A DNA stretch of 9,573 nt from an uncultured Chloroflexaceae bacterium (GTDB taxonomy: Bacteria > Chloroflexota > Chloroflexia > Chloroflexales > Chloroflexaceae): positions 1-9,573 of the forward strand of contig CAKZQX010001016.1 of the NCBI GenBank assembly GCA_937141995.1, in the 5' to 3' direction. Shown piece after piece: positions 1 through 5,100 of this stretch (position 1 is the first letter of the stretch; every line of letters starts with the position of its first letter). Under the pieces are notes generated by a model, which saw only the letters and a program-made list of their open reading frames with translations, was not told the DNA's origin and did not search any database. The position numbers were made by a program, and so were the translations under genes.

Positions 1-1
1 T

Positions 2-490
2 GCAGCGCCTATCGGCATCTTCCCGACGATTAAGGAGGTCATTGCGCGCTGTCAGGTGCAGGCGGCACTGACCCACAACACCCCGGCCGGGATCAACGCG
101 GCGGTGGCGGCGGCGCTGATGAGCCACTACTTTTTGTATGATCGCGGCGACAAAGCCGATCTGGGGCGCTTCCTGGAGCGGCATGTACCGGGCGACTGGG
201 GGCAACCCTGGCAGGGCAAGGTGGGCGCGCCGGGCTGGATGAGCGTGCGCGCAGCCGTTACCGCCCTGATCCAGAGCCGCACCTTGAGCGAGCTATTGCA
301 GCGCTGTATCGCATTTCGCGGCGACGTAGACACCGTGGCAGCGATTGCGCTGGCGGCGGCCGCCTGCTCCGCCGAGATCACCCCCGACCTGCCGGCGCAG
401 TTGCACCGGGGCTTGGAAGATGGTCCGTATGGCTATCGCTACATTCAGCAACTTGACACGGAACTGCTATCGCTGCGGCGGAAAAAGTGA
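2..490 (+). CDS. ADP-ribosylglycohydrolase family protein, C-terminal part (5' end outside window)
   Basis: The frame is open from the first bases of the window, so this is the C-terminal part (162 residues visible) of a gene that starts upstream. The GTG at 56 is internal, because in-frame residues AAPIGIFPTIKEV precede it. Family signs are the opening APIGIF stretch, a THNTPAGINAAVAAAL helix typical of the DraG/ARH fold, and GDVDTVAAIALAAA encoded near 320-360, which matches the conserved C-terminal Gly-Asp-x-Asp-Thr metal-binding motif. Enzymes of this family use a binuclear Mg centre to hydrolyse ADP-ribose from proteins, nucleic acids or small molecules in the cytoplasm. The true substrate cannot be read here. 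The next gene begins 13 bases after the stop and its ribosome binding site overlaps this stop codon, which suggests one transcript. Family call is firm; function is inferred. Confidence 0.85.
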   Translation, partial: AAPIGIFPTIKEVIARCQVQAALTHNTPAGINAAVAAALMSHYFLYDRGDKADLGRFLERHVPGDWGQPWQGKVGAPGWMSVRAAVTALIQSRTLSELLQRCIAFRGDVDTVAAIALAAAACSAEITPDLPAQLHRGLEDGPYGYRYIQQLDTELLSLRRKK

Positions 491-503
491 GAGGAGAAAA
501 CCT

Positions 504-1274
504 ATGCACGAACGCATCACCACTGCCCTGCATACCATCGCGCAAGACGAGGATGTGCGCGTCCTGTATGCCTGCGAGTCGGGCAGTCGCGCCTGGGGCT
601 TCCCCTCACGCGATAGCGACTACGATGTGCGCTTCATCTACGTCCGGCGGCCCGAGTGGTATCTCTCGATCAACCTGGAGCATGAGCGCGACGTGATCGA
701 GCGGCCCATTTCGGAGCAACTGGACCTGAGCGGCTGGGATCCGCGCAAGGCGCTGCAACTGCTGCGCAAGTCCAACCCACCGCTGCTGGAGTGGCTCAAC
801 TCGCCGATTGTCTACCTGGAGGCCGCCGATATCGCCGCGCAGTTGCGTGCATTGCTGCCGGTCTACTACTCGCCGGTGGCCTGCCTGTTTCACTACCTGC
901 ATATGGCGCGCGGCAACTACCGCGACTATCTGCAGGGCGAGATCGTCTGGATCAAGAAGTACTTCTACGTGCTGCGTCCGCTCCTGGCAATCCAATGGAT
1001 CGAAGCGGGGCGCGGCGTGGTGCCGGTGGAGTTTCAGGTGCTGGTGGATACGCTGGTCGAGGACGAAGCGCTGCGGCAGGCCATCGATCAGTTGCTGAAG
1101 CGCAAGCGGGCCGGTGAGGAGCTTGACCGCGAGCCGATGATCCCGGCGATCAGTGCCTTTATTGTAAGTGAACTGGCCCGGCTGGAGACAGCATCCATCG
1201 ATCACCGCCGCTCCGGTGCCGATATCGAGCAGTTGAACCAGCTTTTCCGCGCTGTGCTGGCAGCGGTCTGGTAG
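504..1274 (+). CDS. RlaP/YcgL-type predicted nucleotidyltransferase
   Basis: A 256-residue protein starting at ATG 504, chosen because GAGAGGAG lies at 489-496 with good spacing. The longer in-frame start at 345 would overlap the upstream gene and lacks support. Residues 25-44 read ESGSRAWGFPSRDSDYDVRF: the Gly-Ser motif (G27, S28) and two metal-binding aspartates (D39, D41) of the DNA polymerase beta-type nucleotidyltransferase fold. Downstream, LDLSGWDPRKALQLLRKSNP and LLEWLNSPIVY are the signature of the family named RlaP (RNA ligase-associated polymerase beta) or YcgL. Members occur beside RNA ligases and RNA end-processing enzymes and are thought to add nucleotides to RNA ends during repair, but the substrate is unproven. 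The close tandem with an ADP-ribosylglycohydrolase suggests a shared pathway. No ligase or kinase gene is in view. Family call is strong, role inferred. Confidence 0.88.
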   Translation: MHERITTALHTIAQDEDVRVLYACESGSRAWGFPSRDSDYDVRFIYVRRPEWYLSINLEHERDVIERPISEQLDLSGWDPRKALQLLRKSNPPLLEWLNSPIVYLEAADIAAQLRALLPVYYSPVACLFHYLHMARGNYRDYLQGEIVWIKKYFYVLRPLLAIQWIEAGRGVVPVEFQVLVDTLVEDEALRQAIDQLLKRKRAGEELDREPMIPAISAFIVSELARLETASIDHRRSGADIEQLNQLFRAVLAAVW

Positions 1275-1280
1275 GGAGTG

Positions 1281-1310
1281 AGAACCGAGAACAGCAGAAC
1301 CGAGAACAAA
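1281..1310. repeat. Two-copy 15-bp tandem repeat, unit AGAACCGAGAACA plus 2
   Basis: AGAACCGAGAACA occurs at 1281-1293 and again at 1296-1308, followed by GC and AA respectively. The inverse word TGTTCT stands at 1319-1324 and can pair weakly with AGAACA at 1303-1308. It starts only six bases after the nucleotidyltransferase stop codon. No function is evident. The hairpin is too weak, and lacks a T tract, to be called a terminator. Confidence 0.7.
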
Positions 1311-1487
1311 GGGTACTCTGTTCTTTGGCCTTATCATTTTATGCTCTCCACATGTAGTTTACCGGCATGGTTTTGCTCGTCGGCTGTGTCTCCAGGCCTG
1401 AGACATCTACCTTGATTCCGTACGAGGAGCAAGCGCTCCGCCTGGAAGAGCGCACTCTCAATCAGTCAGTGACAGGACTTACGCAGT

Positions 1488-1531
1488 TGACATGCAAACC
1501 TCATGAGATACCTGGGATGAGGTTTGCGTCA
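1488..1531. repeat. Inverted repeat overlapping the -35 region (candidate operator)
   Basis: GCAAACCTCAT at 1494-1504 and ATGAGGTTTGC at 1517-1527 are perfect 11-bp inverted arms around a 12-base centre. Outside them, TGAC (1488-1491) and GTCA (1528-1531) extend the symmetry with a two-base bulge on the left. The right arm covers the -35 hexamer of the promoter at 1524-1552, which is where a repressor site would be expected. It could instead be the end of a decayed mobile element. The structure is seen directly; the role is inferred. Confidence 0.6.
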
Positions 1532-1552
1532 GTATGACTCACATGCTATAAT
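1524..1552 (+). promoter_or_regulatory. Extended -10 promoter, probable rpsF promoter
   Basis: TGCTATAAT at 1544-1552 is a perfect -10 hexamer (1547-1552) with the TG extension. With a 17-base spacer the -35 is TTGCGT (1524-1529), matching only the TTG of the consensus, a pattern normal for extended -10 promoters. Predicted start of transcription is near 1559. The first convincing gene downstream is rpsF, about 327 bases away. Most of that distance is the inserted element at 1571-1759. Confidence 0.6.
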
Positions 1553-1650
1553 CACCTGCTGTCAATAACACGAGTTACGCGGTGGATGATCAAACTGCGC
1601 ATCTCACTCGATGAAACACAGATCGCCTGCGGCAGTGTGGTCCGTTTTTG

Positions 1651-1698
1651 TCTTTTTCACAAAAATTCGCACAACGTGCAACATTTTTGTGAAAAAGA
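1651..1698. repeat. 16-bp perfect palindrome with nested hairpin
   Basis: The arm TCTTTTTCACAAAAAT at 1651-1666 is perfectly complementary to 1683-1698. The 16-base centre contains a nested GCAC-aac-GTGC stem (1669-1679). Sixteen perfect pairs enclosing a second stem would form a stable cruciform or RNA hairpin. Neither strand has a T tract directly after the stem, so it is not a canonical intrinsic terminator. It sits near the middle of the MITE-like element and is probably part of its structure. Confidence 0.85.
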
Positions 1699-1716
1699 AT
1701 GGCATCTTCCGCCCTG

Positions 1717-1739
1717 CCGAAGGCGAACGACGCTTTCGG
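1717..1739. repeat. 9-bp hairpin near the right end of the MITE-like element
   Basis: CCGAAGGCG (1717-1725), loop AACGA, then CGCTTTCGG (1731-1739): eight Watson-Crick pairs and one G-U pair. It has no T tract. It is probably a sub-terminal structure of the inserted element, or part of the rpsF leader if transcribed. Confidence 0.6.
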
Positions 1740-1805
1740 GTCAGTGACCACGTAACGCGTGTCAATAACAATTGATTGTTACGTATTTCTTTCTGTTTCA
1801 CCGCA

Positions 1806-1852
1806 CTGTACGGCAGCGCACCGCCGGAAATCGCCTGTCGCAGGCGCTACAG
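1806..1852 (+). promoter_or_regulatory. Structured rpsF leader, possible S6:S18 autoregulatory element
   Basis: A nested fold can be drawn by eye. An inner hairpin CGCCTG-tcg-CAGGCG (1832-1846) sits inside an outer stem of CTGT (1806-1809) with ACAG (1849-1852), which AGCG (1815-1818) with CGCT can extend if part of the inner stem opens. The unpaired left side carries CACCG (1819-1823). Known rpsF leaders bind the S6:S18 complex through a structure exposing a CCG element. The position, 22 bases before the ribosome binding site, fits. This is a resemblance, not a covariance-model match. Confidence 0.35.
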
Positions 1853-1886
1853 TTCGACGAGTGGAGCAATACCAGAGGAGGATCGA

Positions 1887-2360
1887 GTGCGCGAACGTTG
1901 GCGAGATTATGAGATGGTGGTTGTTATTAGTCCGCTGCATTCGGGTGAAGAGGATCTTACCAGTATCCTCGAACGGTTACAGCAGACGATCGAGGGCGAG
2001 GGCGGGACGGTTACGGCAGTAGACCAGAGTACACCCTGGGGGCGGCGGAAGCTGGCCTATCCTATTCGCGCCTATGCGGGCGGTGAAGGTAGTCGTCGCA
2101 GCTTTACGGAAGGTTTTTATATACTGCTGCATTTTAGCCTGTTTGCCTCACGGATTGGTGAGGTTGAGCGCGCGTTGAAGCTGACCGATGGGGTCTTGCG
2201 TTATCTGATTACTGTGATTGATCGCAAAGAAAAAGGGCAGGACGAGTCGGAGGAAGAAACCGAAGAGGAAGAAGAGTTGGAACCGGTCCCTGCGGGTGGT
2301 TTGGAAGACGAGGACGCAGACGAAAGCAAAGAAGAGACCAATACGGATGAAGAGGAGTAG
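1887..2360 (+). CDS. rpsF: 30S ribosomal protein S6 with acidic C-terminal tail
   Basis: S6 binds S18 in the platform of the small ribosomal subunit. The start is taken as GTG 1887 because AGGAGG (1876-1881) stands five bases before it; earlier in-frame starts would read through the leader. The product is 157 residues. The S6 core runs from RDYEMVVVISP near residue 7 to YLITVIDRKEKG near residue 117, with the typical WGRRKLAYPIR strand. Residues 119-157 form a tail in which 23 of 39 residues are Asp or Glu, ending DEEE. E. coli S6 is 131 residues and receives glutamates after translation from RimK; here a similar charge is encoded. It is followed by ssb after 128 bases with no recognised signal between them, the usual pairing. 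Identification is secure. Confidence 0.95.
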   Translation: MRERWRDYEMVVVISPLHSGEEDLTSILERLQQTIEGEGGTVTAVDQSTPWGRRKLAYPIRAYAGGEGSRRSFTEGFYILLHFSLFASRIGEVERALKLTDGVLRYLITVIDRKEKGQDESEEETEEEEELEPVPAGGLEDEDADESKEETNTDEEE

Positions 2361-2488
2361 CGGCATAGCGAGTCGCTCACAAATACCGGGCTGATGCACT
2401 GGTGAACGATACAATAGACATGAAGTGTGAATGTAAGCGGTCATGGGTATAGTGATGATGATGCTACGCGTTAACCAGGGAGTATACG

Positions 2489-2971
2489 ATGGCTAAGGAT
2501 TTGAATAAGGTGATGATCATTGGTCGCCTGGGTACTGAGCCTGAGATGCGCTATACGCCAAGTGGAAGCCCTGTAACCACCTTCCGGGTTGCTTCCAGTC
2601 GTCAGTGGAAGGATAGCAACGGTGAGCCGCGCGAGGATACCGAGTGGTTCAGTATTGTCACCTGGAATAAATTGGCTGAAATCTGCAATCAGTATCTATC
2701 AAAGGGTGCGCGGGTCTATCTCGAAGGGCGGCTGCAAACACGTTCCTGGGAGGATCATCAGACCGGGCATATGCGCTATAAAACCGAGGTCGTTGCCAGT
2801 GATATGATTATTCTTGAGAGCCGTACAGCCCGCGAGAATGCGTCCGGTAGCAGTAACAACTATGAACCGCCGTCGCGTGATCGTGATACTTCGCGCTCAT
2901 CATCATCATCGTCATCATATCGTAGTTACGACCCTCCCCCCGATATCGGAGATGAAGATATCCCCTTTTAA
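2489..2971 (+). CDS. ssb: Single-stranded DNA-binding protein SSB
   Basis: A 160-residue SSB that coats single-stranded DNA in replication, recombination and repair. The OB fold covers about residues 1-112, starting DLNKVMIIGRLGTEPEMRYTPSG, with the usual WFSIVTWNKLAE and GARVYLEGRLQTRSW strands. A disordered linker follows, including seven serines in a row (137-143) encoded by a near-perfect TCA run. The acidic tip GDEDIPF is complete and is the docking site for SSB partner proteins. The ATG at 2489 has AGGGAG upstream at a sensible distance. The gene lies after rpsF as in many bacteria, but rpsR and rplI do not follow here. Length is close to the family norm. Identification is secure. Confidence 0.96.
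   Translation: MAKDLNKVMIIGRLGTEPEMRYTPSGSPVTTFRVASSRQWKDSNGEPREDTEWFSIVTWNKLAEICNQYLSKGARVYLEGRLQTRSWEDHQTGHMRYKTEVVASDMIILESRTARENASGSSNNYEPPSRDRDTSRSSSSSSSYRSYDPPPDIGDEDIPF
2895..2920. repeat. TCA trinucleotide run inside ssb
   Basis: Seven serine codons in a row (2897-2917) are TCA except one TCG. Such a run is prone to slippage in multiples of three, which would only alter the disordered SSB linker length without breaking the frame. Confidence 0.7.
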
Positions 2972-3287
2972 GACGATACCAGCATTGCTCATTCTGAGGG
3001 GCAGAGCGGCACGCGCTGCCGGCAGGTATGTGCGCCGTCGCTCCGCTCAGGATGCGAACCATGTTTCACCACTGCAGGCTGTATGGGTGAACGATGTTCC
3101 GGTAGAACGTCCTTCCAGGCGGTCAGTTGGGCAGTATCAGGCGTCGGCGCACAGGCTGATGGTTGGACTGGTTGCACCTGACCGTATTTTTGTTGGAGCT
3201 ATCTTGTGGGGCGGCGCATGCGTTCCCGTATTGCTGGGAGCGTACGCATGCTGCCGAATTGTATATCACAGGACACCGAATGTCTGA
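2952..3287 (+). CDS. Doubtful small membrane protein ORF between ssb and the parvulin gene
   Basis: An open frame of up to 111 residues fills the 308-base gap after ssb. The ATG at 2952 lies inside the 3' end of ssb without a usable ribosome binding site, so a later start such as the ATG at 3159 is possible. In its favour, the C-terminal part has a clear hydrophobic segment, IFVGAILWGGACVPVLLGAY (residues 79-98), and the stop codon lies within ATGTCTGA, overlapping the next start by 8 bases as coupled genes often do. Against it are the lack of a start signal, the Arg-rich N-terminal half with several rare AGG codons, and no recognisable family. If it is not coding, this stretch holds nothing else recognised apart from a weak GGCA/TGCC stem near 3008-3020. 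Confidence 0.3.
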   Translation: MKISPFKTIPALLILRGRAARAAGRYVRRRSAQDANHVSPLQAVWVNDVPVERPSRRSVGQYQASAHRLMVGLVAPDRIFVGAILWGGACVPVLLGAYACCRIVYHRTPNV

Positions 3288-5100
3288 CGCATCAAAGAAC
3301 CCCAAGCATAAGGGAAAAGGCGTACAAGCCGCCGGCGGCAAGAATCAGCCGGTTGCCCGCCGACCTTCGCAGCGTACGCTCTCGAAGAAGCGACGCGAAG
3401 AACGCCGGCAGCGCCTGGTTATTACCGTCGTTGGCGTGACAGTTGGTCTGGCGGTGCTGGCCCTGATTATCGGGGTTTCCTATGATCAACTCTGGATCCC
3501 CAGCCGGTCGGTGGCTCAGGTTGGCAGTACCACACTGACCCGCCGGCAATACTGGCAGGAGCGGCGCTACGATCTGGCGCAGGAAGTGGTTCAGAATGTA
3601 CAATTACAGGCTCTGTTTGGCGATAACCCGCAGTTTGGGCAGCAACTGGCCGAGCGTAATCCCACCGTCAATCTCCAGGCGGGAACGATCCGCGATACAG
3701 ATATCAATGAGCAGACGGTCAACAGTTGGATCGATGAACAGGTGATCCAGAGCGGGGCGACCGACATGGGTATCGAGGTCAGCGCGACCGATGTGAACCA
3801 GCAAATTGTGCAGGAACTGGGGCCAATCTTTCTGCCGGAGCCGTCCGCCCCTGTCACCGCAACCGCGACGCTGACCGGCACCGCCGAGGTTACGGGCACG
3901 GTTGCCGGCGACACAACCGCAGAGGTAGCTGCGGACGAAGCGGGGGATGAAGACGAGACACCCGAGGCAACGGAGACGGCTACTGCAACACTCACACCCT
4001 CCCCAACCGTAACGCCGGGTGGGCCCACGTTGACACCAACTATCACGGATACCCCCGCGCCGACCGACACGCCGCGCCCGACGCCGGAGCCGGATGTCGC
4101 CAATGAGCAGGCACCTGAGGTCATCGACGCGCTCTACAGACGCTTTGAAACCGAAATCCAACTGCTTGATCAGGAAGTCAACCTGACCCGGGCGGATTTT
4201 CAGGAGGGACTGGAGCAGCAGTATCGTCGGCAACTGTTAACCGAGCGGGTGCAGGCCGAACTGATTCCCGCCGACAGCTTTACTCCCACCGACGAACGCC
4301 GGCGCGTGCGCGCCCGCCAGATCTTGCTGGCAGTCGAGCCGCCTGAAGAGGCCACGGATGAGGAAATTGAACTGCTCTATGCCGAACGGCAGGACGAGGC
4401 CGCAGAGATTGTTGAGCAGTTGCGCGCGGGAGCAGATTTTGCCGAACTGGCGGACGAGGTATCCGATGATCCCGGTTCGCGTGAAGCCGGTGGCGATCTG
4501 GGCTTCTTTGATGCGGAGGGCGTTACCGAGAGTGGGGCCGTCTACCTCCCGGAACTGGTCGAGACTGCCTTCGACCTGGAAGAGGGCGCGATCAGCGAGC
4601 CAATCCGTACCCAGTTTGGCTGGCATATCGTTGAGGTAACTGAGGTTGAAATTCCCGACGAGGAGCAGCAACTGAGTGACGAACGGACCGAGGCGTTTGA
4701 AACCTGGCTGGAAGAGCAGCGCGCGGATCTGACCATCGAGCGCTTCCCCGCGCCGACGCCAACACTCGAGGCAACGGCAATGCCGACGCCGGAGCCGGAA
4801 TATCTGCCGGGACCACCGACAATGGTACCGACACCCACGCCGGCACCGACGCTGGAGCCGACGCCGGGATTAATCGAGGACACAGACGACGGTTTTGGAC
4901 CGACGCTGCCGACGGAAACGCCGGCGGCGGACGAGAATGCGGACGAAGTCACGCCGGCGGCAGATACGGCAGACGAGGATGCGGCGGACGAGGATGTGTC
5001 CACGCCGACGGAAACTCTGGTGGCAGACGCGGACGCGGAGGCGGAGGCGGCCACGCCGACAGCAACAACTGCGGCGGATGCCGAGGAGCCCACGCCCTGA
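3280..5100 (+). CDS. Membrane-anchored parvulin-type peptidyl-prolyl isomerase (SurA/PrsA-like)
   Basis: A 606-residue exported foldase-like protein. The start is ATG 3280 with AGGA at 3270-3273. A basic N-terminus (KKRREERRQR) precedes one membrane segment at residues 46-67; there is no lipobox. After it, VAQVGSTTLTRRQYWQ begins a SurA-type chaperone domain. That domain is interrupted at about 188-272 by a Thr/Pro/acidic stretch and resumes with helices to about 327. The parvulin domain spans 343-454: VRARQILL, GADFAELADEVSDD, GGDLGFF and QFGWHIVEV are all present. The first active-site histidine (usual ARHIL) is Gln347, while His449 is kept. Residues 488-606 are another Thr/Pro/Asp/Glu-rich tail. 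The likely role is helping secreted proteins fold outside the membrane; reduced isomerase activity is possible. The next gene overlaps by one base. Confidence 0.88.
   Translation: MSDASKNPKHKGKGVQAAGGKNQPVARRPSQRTLSKKRREERRQRLVITVVGVTVGLAVLALIIGVSYDQLWIPSRSVAQVGSTTLTRRQYWQERRYDLAQEVVQNVQLQALFGDNPQFGQQLAERNPTVNLQAGTIRDTDINEQTVNSWIDEQVIQSGATDMGIEVSATDVNQQIVQELGPIFLPEPSAPVTATATLTGTAEVTGTVAGDTTAEVAADEAGDEDETPEATETATATLTPSPTVTPGGPTLTPTITDTPAPTDTPRPTPEPDVANEQAPEVIDALYRRFETEIQLLDQEVNLTRADFQEGLEQQYRRQLLTERVQAELIPADSFTPTDERRRVRARQILLAVEPPEEATDEEIELLYAERQDEAAEIVEQLRAGADFAELADEVSDDPGSREAGGDLGFFDAEGVTESGAVYLPELVETAFDLEEGAISEPIRTQFGWHIVEVTEVEIPDEEQQLSDERTEAFETWLEEQRADLTIERFPAPTPTLEATAMPTPEPEYLPGPPTMVPTPTPAPTLEPTPGLIEDTDDGFGPTLPTETPAADENADEVTPAADTADEDAADEDVSTPTETLVADADAEAEAATPTATTAADAEEPTP

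Larger units (their letters stand above)
1560..1770. mobile_element. MITE-like 189-bp insertion with 11-bp flanking direct repeats
   Basis: TGTCAATAACA occurs at 1560-1570 and again at 1760-1770, a perfect 11-bp direct repeat exactly 200 bp apart. Directly inside it are imperfect terminal inverted repeats: CGAGTTACGCGGT at 1571-1583, and the complement of 1747-1759, CGCGTTACGTGGT, matching at 11 of 13 positions. This order (target duplication, terminal repeat, short non-coding body, terminal repeat, target duplication) is that of a miniature inverted-repeat transposable element or solo IS remnant. An 11-bp duplication would fit an IS4-like transposase, which is inference. The body has a large palindrome (1651-1698) and a second hairpin (1717-1739). 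No transposase is in the window, so any movement would be in trans. Confidence 0.55.
1275..1886. other. Gene-free, structure-rich region between the nucleotidyltransferase gene and rpsF
   Basis: About 610 bases without a convincing gene. In order it holds a two-copy 15-bp tandem repeat (1281-1310), featureless sequence to about 1480, an inverted repeat over a promoter (1488-1552), a MITE-like element with flanking direct repeats (1560-1770), a short palindrome TAACAAT-tg-ATTGTTA (1766-1781), a foldable leader (1806-1852) and the rpsF ribosome binding site. A 53-codon frame from ATG 1586 to TGA 1747 lies within the element. It has no ribosome binding site and no recognisable protein features and is not called. 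No clear intrinsic terminator for the upstream gene pair was found. Confidence 0.7.

Noticed and set aside
606..1337. 243-residue minus-strand reading frame
   Set aside because: Antisense to a nucleotidyltransferase with clear catalytic motifs. The product shows no recognisable family.
1651..1698. Calling the large palindrome an intrinsic terminator
   Set aside because: No T tract follows the stem on either strand, and it lies between the promoter and rpsF, where full termination would silence an essential gene.
1586..1747. 53-codon plus-strand frame inside the MITE-like element
   Set aside because: No ribosome binding site and no recognisable protein. Half of it runs through the palindrome arms, so the frame is probably accidental.
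2387..2415. Possible separate ssb promoter with TACAAT at 2410-2415
   Set aside because: No acceptable -35 at the right spacing (CGGGCT), so it is not distinguishable from chance.
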